A stretch of 64,000 nt of DNA from Micropterus salmoides. Taxonomy: Eukaryota; Chordata; Actinopteri; Centrarchiformes; Centrarchidae. A model generated the notes under the pieces. That model saw only the letters and a list, made by a program, of their open reading frames with translations. It had not been told where the DNA came from and ran no database searches. A program made the position numbers and the translations under genes. The stretch spans positions 21,002,977 to 21,066,976 of the forward strand of contig NW_024043372.1 of assembly GCF_014851395.1 (NCBI RefSeq), written 5' to 3'. This document shows positions 37,718 to 49,752 of the stretch, in pieces (positions within the stretch are counted from its first letter, which is position 1; each line of letters starts with the position of its first letter).

Positions 37718-37758
37718 CTTTGACTGGCCTTGGGAAGAAGTTCACTTCATTTTGGTGA
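37718..37758 (+). CDS. bsn: Bassoon last coding exon and stop
   Basis: Completes the split codon as Ala and encodes LTGLGKKFTSFW, then TGA at 37,756-37,758. Mammalian Bassoon ends SAFGKKFSSFW, so this is the true C-terminus. The acceptor follows a strong pyrimidine tract (CATTCTCACAG). The exon appears to continue to 37,773, where a strong donor (AGG|gtaagt) suggests splicing within the 3' UTR. Confidence 0.93.
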
Positions 37759-38636
37759 ACTCAAGAGAAGAGGGTAAGTGAAATCAAGTTTCTTTTTATG
37801 AAAGTTACCAGCATTAGCAACTCAAAACGTTTTAGTTTTTCTTTAAACTTTTAATTTAGAAGCATGTATTGATTTAAGGACGGGAGGCAACAGATGGCAG
37901 CCTGCTTATCAACAGAAACTATGAACTGCTGCCTCGTTGCAAATAACGGGTGTTTGGGGAATGACAATGTATGTATATCACTTCATTTGTTAATTTTGAA
38001 TCACTGTGCTTTTTATTTTTCAGGGTGTGCAGGGTTGAAATGAGATGGATTGGTAGCTTTGTTCTTGAAAAACCTATGAAACTGCATTAAATACATTTCA
38101 CATTACAGAGGACATAGAGGAAGAGAGATCCTGAGTGCATCAGTGAGTATCTCATTAACTCTTCTTAATCCCTTGAGAAACGGAAACGTTTTTGGACATG
38201 TTTACTTTTGGGGAGTCGGGCATTGTCTTTATGATAAATATCGTGCCACCTGCTCCGCTAAGCAAGTGGAAACCATGTCATTGTAGAAAACTATTTACTT
38301 TTGTGACACTTGCATCATGGAAAACAAAGGCACTAATGCAGTAACTTGTTAAACTTTATACCGCTGGTGATACTTTACCTCACTAATTTTTGATTTTGTT
38401 AAGTTTTTATTAAGTACACAGAGACTCCAAGCTGTGAAAACATAGGATGCCGTCACACTTTGATTAATCGATCAAGTGTTTTATCAGATGGATATTTGCA
38501 TAGATTAGCATAGTCCATGTCTGCATAATGAGAAGACTCAAGTGAACTGATGACTAATTAAATGTTGATTGTATATTCGGACTGATCCGCTGTACCTTTC
38601 CCTTACCCCAAATTACTGAACAGAGCTGGAATCAAA

Positions 38637-38800
38637 GGATGCCTTGTCAGCACTGAATTCCCCAGACATGGGCGCACGATTGAAGTGAATTAAATAAGGG
38701 TGAATGCTTTGTCAGCATAGTGTTACAAGACATGAGCAGAGCACTGAAGAGGCCTAAAAGTAAGTGGATGCCTTGACAGAACTACAGCCCCAGAATAATG
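38637..38800 (+). repeat. Three imperfect tandem units of about 65 bp
   Basis: GGATGCCTTGTCAGCA starts near 38,637, GAATGCTTTGTCAGCA near 38,702 and GGATGCCTTGACAG near 38,766. Units one and two also share GACATG...GCA and ...GAAG. It lies in a probable 3' UTR intron of bsn and is not coding. Confidence 0.7.
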
Positions 38801-41229
38801 ATTGTGGAGATGTCTGATGCCTCATTAGGCCAATGGTAAGTAACTAAAAGCCATTCACATACATCTGTGTGTGTGTACATGTGTATGTGGTCACGTATGT
38901 ATGTTTGTGTTGCTAGATTATGGGCTGGCTGAATTCATCTTTGTTGTTGGTTTTACTTTTGTTTGCTTCAGCATTGTATTTCATTGGTTCACTGCTGTGT
39001 CAGGTCAGGTAATTAAAGTCACAGTCCGCTTTAACTTTCTACTGCATAGGTGAAAGGCCAAAGCCAAGAACAAGGGAGGTTGGAACTAGTACGGTTTACC
39101 TTTTGACTCCACAAATGTCCAATAATCTGGGCCAAGCATGCTGGGCTATACTTAGCCTGAGAAGGCTAACTGTGACTTTGCTTTAATGTCACACACGCAA
39201 AGACACACAGAGACAAGAGCGCATGCAGGCACACAGAATCGTGACTCATGGTAAGCATCACTCATTACATGGTAGAAGGAGCTAATGTACTAATTCTGCT
39301 CAATGGAGCAGAACTACAGAAGCGCAAATAAAGCAGATTTCAATGCACTTAATCTAGCGCACATGCTGTGACTTTGATAGGATGAAATTGCAGCTCATTT
39401 GAATGAAGGCTGTCTACGCTACTACACTTGAAGTGTAATCATCTCTGTGTCAGTGGCCAGTCTCAGGACTCACAGACATAGGGGGAATGTGGACATAAAC
39501 CCGACTCAGTGCTTCTTTGAGCAGCAGGCCAGCCTGCTCAGCCCAGTGGATTATTGCTGATACCAGCAGGCCTGTGATTGGCTGGAGTATTATGGAACGT
39601 AAAGGAGAGTCTGGTCTGGAGAATTTGATATTGTGCATTAACAATTAATTTATTTCTGCTAACATTCACATCTTCACTGTCTTTATTTCAGGAGCACAAC
39701 AACGGCCAATAATGAGGATGTAGTGAAGCGGAAAAGAGAGGGGGATGGGAGACTCTAGTGCTCCTTCCCCTTCTCTCCTAGAGAACGCCTCCTGGGATCT
39801 GTGTGACAGTAAAAGGCCTGCTAACTGAAGCACCTGGATATCATGGGAGAAATTCAACGTGTTCGGTGGTGCATGTCTCTTCTTTCAAACAGCTCAATAA
39901 AGGAAGCCTCACATCGCCCTCTACAGGGGTTTTAATCGAACACCACTCATGTCTGAGGAGTGCACATCTGGCAAGAATATTTGATTCTACATTGATTTCT
40001 TCAGAGCCTTTTAATGCAAAACACTGAAAAAAAGAAGAAGACAGATTTTCATAGGTTTTCCTTGTACCAAAGATACCGATCATAGCCTACAATGACACCA
40101 CATACCTGGAGTAGACGAGGTGTATCACAGCAATGACAACCAACCTGATGACTCCACCACAATCCTTGAATGCTTGGTTTCTTTGATCTCTACAGTACAT
40201 TCCAGTATAGGGAATTTGACCCTTTCTTTGAATGTTTTTTAATTTAGCTCTTTTTGTTTTTATGTCTACTGAATGCTTTGTGTAAACGTGGACATGAGAA
40301 TGCACGCACTAATAATTCAAAAACGGAAAAAAAAAGAAGCCCATATCAGAACTTTTTCACCACCTATGAGATGCCACTAGTCATTAGCTGTAGGTTTTTA
40401 GGGAATGGAATTACTACCAGTGTGCCCACAAGTGTGAGATTCACACAGATGAGAGGACCAAATGAAGGAGTGGCCACGGCTCTTTATTAGCCATCACAAA
40501 GCCATCGTTATAGTGAGACCCAGAGCTGACACGCTCTCTGGGGCTGACTATAAAAAGGATAAAATCCCAGAAGGGACTTTATTCTTTTTATTGATTTGTC
40601 TCATCTTTTAGTTTCTTTTCATTTTTGCCTGATATTCACTGAATGGAAGAGCCTTATTCAGTACACGTTTTTACTTGTATACCTCACATGTTTTAAAATG
40701 TCCATGTCATCATGTATTTCTTTTTACACAACTGTATACTATTGTATGTACATAAAACAATTCAGAGATCTAATTATGTAAATTTGTCATTTGTGTATTT
40801 ATGGAATCACTCTCCAGTGACTTTCTTTTTTTTTTTTTTTGGTTGTGTTTTTCTTTGGTAAAACTTTATATTTTTCACTTTTTATTTGTTTGAATCTGTT
40901 TTCTTGCATCAAATAATTTGCTTGTTGATTTTTAAAAGCAATAGCATGCAGAAAATGGTATATAGCACAATCGTATAAATGTTGTTTAAATTAGTGATGG
41001 GAAATATCAAACACTTCTGTTGATTAAAAAAAATGTAATACAATTTGTCAGAGGGTTTACAACCACAGTACCGTGTCCTGATGTGCATGTTTTGTGCAGA
41101 CGCATAAGAGCATGCAGACAGGTACTAACACAGTCACACAGACACTCGCTCTCTCTCTCTCTATCTTCTGCATACACATTTGCACGCACGCGCGCACACA
41201 CACACACACATTACACTTTCTGCATCCTT

Positions 41230-41352
41230 GTTACACTTCAGAGCCAAGGTTAATTGTGTTTCCACTGAATAGACCTGTTAACTTCCTGCTGATTAATGAG
41301 GTTACCAATTCACCAACAAGATGATCTCACTAACAAGCTGGGCCCACTGCCT
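41230..41352 (+). repeat. Copy 2 of the roughly 125-bp dispersed repeat
   Basis: Aligns by eye with 19,135-19,262 in the same orientation. Here it lies in the probable last exon of bsn, between CA-rich sequences at about 41,186-41,210 and 41,366-41,386. Confidence 0.8.
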
Positions 41353-42970
41353 CTATTTGTGTAAAGACACACACAAACACACACAACCACATACAGATAT
41401 AGGAGGGGATGAAAGCAATTATCAATTCAAATGTTCTATGCAATGACTCATTTTGAACCTGGAAGTGATTCTGCCTAAAACAGTTTATTACCATTGTACC
41501 ATGTATTCACAAGAAAACCACAAAATTGTGAACTAAGATAGTAAAAAAGAAAGGTTCATGAAAATGTTTTTACTTAGCAACTTGTCTCTATGAATTTGAA
41601 TATTGAACTAGAATTGTTTTTATTTTCGTGGCATGTTTTGACCCCTCACTCCCCACACGGGGGACTTGTTGCCAAAGGGTAAACTGTGTAGACTGTCGGT
41701 TTTTGAATGTCCACCATCATGTTGCTTTGAAGCATGGGTTTGCTTGGCTTTGTCTGGCTGTTTGTTAGCCCTCATTCAGTTTTTGTGTGTTTTGGCTGAC
41801 CTGGGCTCCTCAGTGTTTGGCTTGCAGTGACTGTCCGTGCTGCTATAAACCTGTGATACAGATGGTCAGCACTTCTCATTAATACTTGTCAATGTACATA
41901 TTGGGTGTCAGTGTAACCTGTGGGGTGAATGGAATGCTTCTATCTGATATTTCATCGTTGATTAAACCACTCAGCAGCCAAGCCATTGGAAAGGTGCATG
42001 ATTAGATCTTATATTCTTGGAAGTTGTACCTGATTAAAAAAAAAAAAAAGGTAAGGCATGATTTCACCAAGGTTTGCCTAACGAACCTTGACTATCACAG
42101 GCCAACGTAGAGAATATTGATGAGCAAAATGTTCAGCCAGTCATTCAAAATCAGGGCATGTCATTTTGAAAGCACAAGTCAGACCGGTAGTACTCAAGGA
42201 AGCGCAGAAAAATGGAGGTTGCGTAAGAGTGCCTCCCACTGAACAGTGTATGAGATCTGTATCAAAACAAGAGGTAGAGATGCTATCTGGTCGATACGAG
42301 GTGCATGAGATAAAACAGCCTTCAGTGCAGCCGTGCGATTGACAGAAAGGCAGACAGACACACATACTTATTGTAAATATGAATTCATTCTTCTGTACAG
42401 CTTTTGAGTTTTGAGTACGGCTGTCATGTGCATCCCCATGCCGTATTTGCTGCCAACTTTTGTGTATAAAAAGAATATTTATTACCACAATAATGAGGAT
42501 GATGACGAAACTAATGATGATGAATATTATAATTATTGCATAAGCATAGTGTATGTGGCTGACTTGTATTGACTGTTTACAACAGTGGAACAAAACACAT
42601 ATTCAGAAACATCCAGTCTGTGTATAGTTTCTATACATATTGTGTTTGTAAAACAATAAGAAAACACCTCCACAGTAACTGCAGAGTAGAATGCCTTTGT
42701 CAGTCTATTGGGAGGTCTTCAATTTGATGGATATGATCTGCAAGGTGAAGAGGGTAAAGGAAAGAAGTGGGAAAAAATGAACCAAAAAATCTGGAAAATG
42801 TCATTCACTGTTGTAAGTGCAATGGGCAAAACGTCAGTCGTGTATCCATTGTGAAACCTTGTGTTCTATTCAGTGTATTCCTGTAAACAGATAGAGTAAA
42901 TTTTGGTGCATCATGTCAAGTAATGTGATTAATGAAAATATTGACCCTGCAATTTCCAAACAGAGAGAAG

Positions 42971-42976
42971 AATAAA
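42971..42976 (+). terminator. bsn: Probable bsn poly(A) signal
   Basis: AATAAA is followed 15-50 bases later by a GU-rich stretch (TTGTGTTTATTG, then GTCTGTGTGTATGTATGTGT), the classic arrangement around a cleavage site. A second AATAAA lies at about 43,105. This is inferred from sequence only. Confidence 0.5.
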
Positions 42977-43919
42977 AAGAAAAGGAATATATTGTGTTTA
43001 TTGTCTTTGGTCTGTGTGTATGTATGTGTCATCTACGTTCTTGCAGCACTGATGGAGACACTTGGTAAGTTGTGTAGCTCTGCTGCAGACAGCAGAGATC
43101 AAGAATAAAGACCTCGAAGGCAACGCGACTGCTCAGATAAGACCAGGCTTTACGCACTGAAGCAGTGATGACTTATCCCAGTGTGGGTGGTATAGGGAGG
43201 CAGGAGCAGTGAGAGAAGTATTTGCCAATGCATAGGGAGAGATGGTGTGAGTGTGAGAGATGGTGTGAGTGTGAGAAGTGTGTTTGTGACTGAGTCTGCA
43301 TGTGTGTATCAGGAAAAGAGCGAGCATTTGAATAGTTTGTATTGTTGCTAACTATCTATATTCTCCAGGTAGTTTAAAAATGCTTACCCTGATAGCTACA
43401 GTACAGTGAGGTGGCGTTATATTAATATAATATTCAGTTTAGTATCACAACAAAAAAGCACACCAACTGATGCTGACTCAGTAATTCATTAGATTTTGTG
43501 CAGCTGTAGTTACTCTTTGGTGTGTCACTAACCTCACTGATACAGTTCATCATGGCTCACCCCTCTTTATGGCAGCAGGGTTTTCATTCCACATTCTATT
43601 GTATCCATTTCAGAACAGGCATAAACACTTTTCCTGTTAGATGTGGTCAGGTGACACGTGTATGTCCCAGTTCATTTGAAGCATGCTGTTAACATATACT
43701 GAAACCTTTACTTTACTGTAGGTGTGTTCAACCCCCTATCACTATGACTGAATATTGGCATGTAGATGTCTTCAGGGTTCTTATCTAATGTAAAGTTTGG
43801 GACAGATTTGACCATGTACAGTCCATTTACACACTTCCTTACTTCCTTTTTCATGGCAAAACATAAAAATTGAACTCCATGCCACATACATGCTGTTAGA
43901 TGAATCCTAAAAAGCTTTG

Positions 43920-44620
43920 CAATTCAGCATCACAAGGGTCTTTGGATTGCACGGCCAAAATTTGAAGTCGAACAGAATAATTGTCTAGGAGGAATTTGTT
44001 GAAGTACAGAGCCGAGCCAGGCGAAAAATTGCATATTCAATTCAAGATGGCGGACTTCCAATTGGGTTTAGGATATGGCTCCAAGAGGCTTTTTTTAAGT
44101 CTATAGATGATACATCTGCCGTCCAAAGTCCATACATCTGGGTGAAATCTGTGTGAAACACACAGCGGGGGCTTCTTCAGGCCACTTTTGAGCCATTTTT
44201 TCACAACCATGCCAGAACCACATCAGACAATAGAAATACACCCCTTCTGACTTGCGTGCCAAGTCTCGTGAGTTTTGAGCATCCCTAACCATTTCAAGGT
44301 ATAAAAGTCTTTGGGGGAGCTATAGTGCCAACGTGCCACCCCCAAGCCCAGGTGTGACGTCAAATCGAAATATTTACCAGTTCAAGTATGGGTCAAAGTT
44401 TTGTGACTTTCTGAGCATCCTAAAGGCCTCAAACATGGGTTTAAAACATTTTAATTGATGCAGAAAATCCAAAAAGGCTGACTTACGGTTAAACAAAAGC
44501 TCTTAAAAGAAATTAAAATGTGTTCTTTATGATGAGAGAAATGATCCCCCCAGATCTCATGAAGATCAAAGCAACTTCACACCAGTGTCACTTGATTTTG
44601 GGGTTGTTTGCTTGACATTA
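43920..44620 (+). repeat. Decayed dispersed fish repeat
   Basis: Phrases such as TTGCACGGCCAAAATTTGAAG, CAAGATGGCGGACTTCCAATTGGGTTT, GGCTCCAAGAGGCTTTTTT and GGGGGAGCTATAGTGCCA are typical, from memory, of an abundant non-coding fish repeat. Two further segments follow with the same theme (GTTTTGTGACTTTCTGAGCATCC). The family is not named. Confidence 0.5.
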
Positions 44621-45462
44621 ATGGTTTCCATTACTACTCTTTTGAGCTGTATGTCTTTTAAGCAATTTACTGAGTCTGGACCTGAGGAATTTGCTCGTCT
44701 TCTATGTAACATGTTATTTCCGTAGTTGTTTAATCATGTGTCGATCATTCCACTCCTTTATGAAGAGAGCTTACAGTAGGCCTACATTCACGTGGACACT
44801 GCAGTGCACCTCTGTCATGTTGCTGGATTGTGTTTGAATGTGAGGGCTACTCTACTGTAAATTGAATTGACTATCAGGTTAGTATGAAACCACAACCCAT
44901 TCTTCCGCTCCACCCGCAGAGTGTAGCATTAATAATAACAGTAAACAGTTTTTAAGTTTCACAGCAGCAATATGATTGGCTGAAAAAGTAAACACCCATA
45001 ATCAACTATTTAAGAAGAAAAGGGGAGAGAGAGAGAGATCGAATGAGGCATAAAGATAGTACAGTTGTCAAAAATAGTCACAAAGCAATACGAATGGGGT
45101 TTTTTTCTGACTGGAGTCAGTTCAGTTGGCAGACTCTTGAATTCATTTTGAAACAATTTAAAGTGTTTCCCCAGTTGAGGGTGATGGGTGTAGGCTCTGG
45201 CAAATCCTATTAACGTATTCAGGTCATTTGATTTCACAAGTCAATAATGTATCAGAATTTTGTCAGAATAGCAAAGCATGAAAATAACTCAATTTGTGGA
45301 AAAATGTAAATGCAAAACAGGATAGGTACAATGTACAATTTATTTATCATTTTACAACACAGGGTTGTAGATTACGTTGTAGTTTCTGTTACGCTACTCA
45401 CAAAAATAAACATTATATACAAATATTATGTACAGTAGATGGGTGAAAAATAATACTCACTG

Positions 45463-45655
45463 ATGCTCGGTGGATGGGTACAAAAGATCTTCTGCGGTTT
45501 TAATCACCTGCTGCAGAGCCCTACTGTCCTGGGCTACACAACCCATACCAGTTTGTGATGTTTCCAGTCAGGATGCTTTCTATTTCTCCTCTGTAAAAGT
45601 TAAGAAAGAACTTGGCACAGGAATTTTCTTGCCTCCTTAAGTTTTCTTAAGCCAT
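45463..45655 (-). mobile_element. LINE reverse-transcriptase C-terminal fragment (L2/Rex-like)
   Basis: On the minus strand, this stretch encodes pieces such as A-Q-D-S-R-A-L-Q-Q-V-I-K-T-A-E. They match the C-terminal thumb-like region of fish LINE proteins (usual form AQDRKALQRVVKTAERI), preceded by the degraded L-R-K-L and E-S-x-L-T-G segment. It has stops and frameshifts, so it is a dead fragment. The clade assignment is uncertain. Confidence 0.6.
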
Positions 45656-48600
45656 TTCAGAGCTTACACTGAATTCATGTGCTAAATCCTTTATGCAGAT
45701 CCAGTATTTGTAGTGGTCAATTATAATTGCACGGCCTACATATTGATGTGAAATTATTCAACTGAACTTTCACCCACTTCTTCTGCTAAAAGAAGGCCAC
45801 TGGTTTCTTTAATGAGGTCAGTCTTTGTACTACGCACTAAATAGCAAATGAAACTATTATAAATATCTTTTGATTCATGAAACCGTGAAGCAGCTTTATC
45901 CAGAGCCCAAGATATGAGCAGAATCTTGGAGAAGAAAATGTTTGTTGGTTAAATACAAGAAACCAAATGGAAAATGTCAGTTTTGAGAGAACAACTGACC
46001 CTGCATATCCAGCTGTGCCAAAGCCTTCTACCAGCAGTCTTCCAAGGAAGCAAGTTGTAGGCTTCATACAAGATATATTTTTCATAAAGATGATTGTGAC
46101 ATAGGTCCACAAAGGTTAAAACACCACTAAAATGTCTCTATTAACTGATATCACCCATCAATGAGAGGGTTATGAAGCCTTAAGTGCTCTATCTTTGCTC
46201 TAACAAGGATTTATTGCTGAACCCTGCAGCAGCCATCTCTAGCATTGGTGGCCAACCTTTTTCCTTCAGTTCTCTCTAAGCATATTTAACATCATGAAAT
46301 ATATAAAATTGCTGAACCCCTCTCCTCATGCACTGTTGGCGGTCACTTACCCTATATTACTTCAAGTAATAGACGTTATGTATATATTTTTTCTTTCGCT
46401 GCCGGGGTCTTAGAGGCTTGTTTGAGCCAACTCTGTACCAACTCCCTCTGCAGAGCAGGTGAATGCTTGTATACAGCAGGTTGATTTATGGTTTGGCATT
46501 GTTCTCAGTTACAAGTCACTTGACCTACATACCATCTTATTAAGGGCATAAATGTATGTCATTAAACTGTAAATCGGATTCTTGCATTCATCCATTTCCT
46601 GAAAGCCATGATGGGAGCCTCTGCCTCTGAGGATTAACCAGTTATTTCCATCGGTAATGACCTCAGAGGAACATTTTGTGACTCATCCTCAAGTAGAGGG
46701 AAGTGAGACATATAGTGGTAGAAGACGCATAGAGTAACCAGAAGCAAGGACTGCTCATCCAACTAATTATTTGTCATTGTTATAGCAAAAGTGCATATTA
46801 CCATATTTGAGCCTGTTTCTTAGAATCAAGATGATTCACTGTGTTGTAAGCACATGATGTAATTATTTCATGATGCAACTGCGACACTTCTAAGAGACAC
46901 CTTTCCTGTGAATACCAAACCACATCTACTTCTTCCAAGGACATAACAGACCAGAAACCTTTCTGATGTAGAAAAGTAATCTAAAAGCAATTCTTATAAG
47001 TGATCAAGGAGCCACTTAACATGACTTTGATGTATTGTAATCACACCACAAGAGGCCAGCAGAGAGCAAACCCAAAACTCTATCCACCTCAAAATGTCGA
47101 GATCCATCAGGCTGCTGGGCAAAATGACAAATGAATAGGGCTGAGGGAGAACTGGCTGCTCAGGTTTTCATTCCTCACCTGTCACTCACAGTAATCTGCT
47201 TGCTTGCAAATCCTACAGACTGTATAATCAATACAGAATCCTTTAACAATGAAACAATCCTTTTCCAGGCCTTAAAGCTTTCTAAAGGGTTTGTTTATGG
47301 ACCATCTGTCTCACCTCAAAAAGTGATCAATAACCATAAACTACTGTCACCTCATAGAAAAAGAAGAAGGTTTATTGATTGCTGTCAGGATGGAAAGAGG
47401 ATTTCAACAAATATAACAAATAAAATGCTTCTGAAATAAACTACCTAACCCAGCATTTTACCCCTTGATGGAAGCCATTAACAGAAAGTGATATAAATGT
47501 ATTGTCAAATTTTGTATTTCATTGCTCTGTGTGCAGAGTTCTACAGTGCCTGCTATTTCAAAAGAGAAATAAAATAAAATAATGCTAATTTGTTTTGGTT
47601 GTCTACATTAATAAGACTTTTAAGAGAAGAGAGAATTACATTACAAAATATGACTGACCAAAATATTGAGAATAAGAAATCATTAAAACTCAACAATGTC
47701 CAAGTAATTGCAACAAATATGAGGCTGATGCTGTAAATAAACAGTGTGCAGAAAATTACAGGCGCAACCACAGCTAACGGGTTCAAATGTGTTGAGCTTA
47801 AGAGACAGCTATTTCCCACAGGAGTTGGTGGAGAACAAAATCAGAGGTAAAAGGATTGTGAGGTCTGGTGTCTCACCCAGCCATCCACCCCAACCACCTC
47901 TTTAATCTGAAGTTATTTATACTAGGCCTACTTTGAGCGTTAAACAGTGATGCTAAAGCATTAAAAACTGATGCCATGGGATCTTGACCAAACGATATGA
48001 CGACTTGGATATAACTCAGAATGAATGCTATTGTTGTTTGGTATCTTATGGGGAAAAAAGCAAGGGTTTGCTAACTCACATCAACTTTAATATGTCAGTG
48101 TTGTGTTTACAGCTTGTTTCTGATGCCCCCAAATGGCCCCAAAAATCTTGCAGGTTTAAAGCCTACAGTCAGTAAACTGGGTGCCTTGACCTAATGTCAA
48201 CTCGTAGCAGTTTTGGGCTTTCGCATCCAACTCTTTCTTATACTTTGCCTCCAAGTAACAGACCAGTGTGTTGTATTTGGACAGTTTAATATGAATAAGT
48301 GTGAAACTACAAAACAGCAAGAACTGTTAGCTAATTGTAAAACATGAAAACATACAAGGTAAAACTGAACATACTGTGTAACATGCACACTGTGTTAATT
48401 TACTGAACACCAAAGATCCACCAATGATCTTAATGTACCAATATATCATCAATATCCACTCAAAAATATCTAACACATTATAATCATAAAATATACTCAC
48501 TGGCATTGCCACTCAATAGGCAAGAACAAAGCAGATGGAAACAGATAGAGAACCAAGTGCTACCCTCTGTCAACTACAGCTGTAGGGATGAAGGGGAGGC

Positions 48601-49589
48601 TGCTTCCTGTCACGTGTGCTTATGTAATGTAGGTAAACTGCACTACTAGGAAGTATATTGATGACAGAATATTTGAGCGAGCACAAAACAAATTCTGAGA
48701 GCTATTCAGTCTGCAAGTCAACATCTGAGAGCACACAGGCATTGATTTGTAAGAGCAGTATCAGACTTGAGCTTGCAATCCAGTCGTTTTGTCAGCCTCT
48801 GAATTTGCAATTGGTGATCATATGATTATTTTGGACAACATTTGATTTATATATTTTATGTTAATCCAACAGATCTCTTTTACCATCGCCTAGTTTATTT
48901 ATACCAATATGTTGGATTTGACTTGAATATTCTGAAAATGCTGAATTCTGAATGCAACCACAGCCCATAATAATTGTATTATTATTGTTATTATTATTTT
49001 TGATTTTGTTTTTTTTAATACCAAATGAAGTCAGATTAGATCATTTGGTTTATAAGGGCAGCATTTTTCTCAGAAGTGAGGATAAACCTCATTCATAAAT
49101 GTTTCTCTTATAATGGTTCAAATAATTTTCTCCGTTAAAATTACTTATAAAAACAGAGAAATAACAAATAGGAAAATTCTTCATCTGTTTCAGAAAATCA
49201 CACTAGAAACATACGTTAACATGACACCTGCCAACACAGCCACTATATATAGTTAGTAACTCATTTTAGATTAATTTGACTCTCAGAGTGACTTTGCCAC
49301 AATGGCTTCAACTCTAGAAAATTTGCCAACAGATTCAATTTAGATTTTTGTAATTTAGTGGCAACATTTCTATCTAAAAATAACATCTTCAAAATCATTT
49401 GATGGTACACTCACTTGTAATAGTGTGAATAGCCTCTGTCATTACTACTCCGGTTGCTACTGCACTATGTAATATTGGAATCCCGGGCAGGACATTTATG
49501 ATGACAACTGTGTTATGCTTTACGGCACCAACACGACTCTTTAGCAAGCAAGCTATAAGTACAAGAAAAAATTATATAATGTACAATGT

Positions 49590-49752
49590 CATTGCAGAGG
49601 CTGCGGAGAGACCAAAGAAGACGTTTGATGGAGAAAGCGAGGAAGAGAAAAAGGGAGTAAATATCGGACTGGCTTTTACTTGTTGGCGGGAGCTAAAAGA
49701 GCTGAAAGGATATAGGACAGATTCTGAGCTGGCCTTCTTGCTTGTGGACTAG
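49590..49752 (+). pseudogene. Exon-like unit of a repeated fish protein family
   Basis: The end of an 84-codon open frame reads GVNIGLAFTCWRELKELKGY followed by R-T-D-S-E-L-A-F-L-L-V-D-Y. This resembles an 'INIG-x-AF-x-RWREL-x-x-x-x-G-x-x-TD-x-ELAFFLLD' module that, from memory, occurs in many uncharacterised fish proteins that seem to be transposon-linked. An acceptor-like CATTGCAG precedes it (about 49,590), and a good donor, gtaagt, follows at 49,751. A degraded segment with partial resemblance lies at about 50,000-50,155 and also ends in gtaagt. No other exons of such a gene were found, so an isolated fragment is more likely than a working gene. Confidence 0.35.

Larger units (their letters stand above)
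37759..42995 (+). other. bsn: bsn 3' UTR, probably spliced
   Basis: Inferred layout: 37,759-37,773 ends at gtaagt; 38,024-38,142 follows TTTATTTTTCAG and ends at gtgagt; the last exon starts at 39,692 after TCTTTATTTCAG and runs to a poly(A) site near 42,990. The splice sites are strong by eye, but no transcript confirms them. An AATAAA at 39,895 and others could give shorter forms. The last exon contains one copy of a dispersed repeat (41,230-41,352) and a CA run near 41,190-41,210. Open frames here, including the 150-codon antisense frame at 42,141-42,593, look spurious. Confidence 0.5.

Noticed and set aside
3094..37758. Identification as Piccolo (pclo) rather than Bassoon
   Set aside because: GMDMTTPRSKSQQQ after finger 1, the AYHLGQEETDWF segment and the GKKFTSFW end match Bassoon. 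Piccolo continues into PDZ and C2 domains, and no such exons occur here.
42141..42593. 150-codon antisense open frame
   Set aside because: It lies over the probable bsn 3' UTR, has Ile runs from A+T-rich DNA and resembles no known protein.
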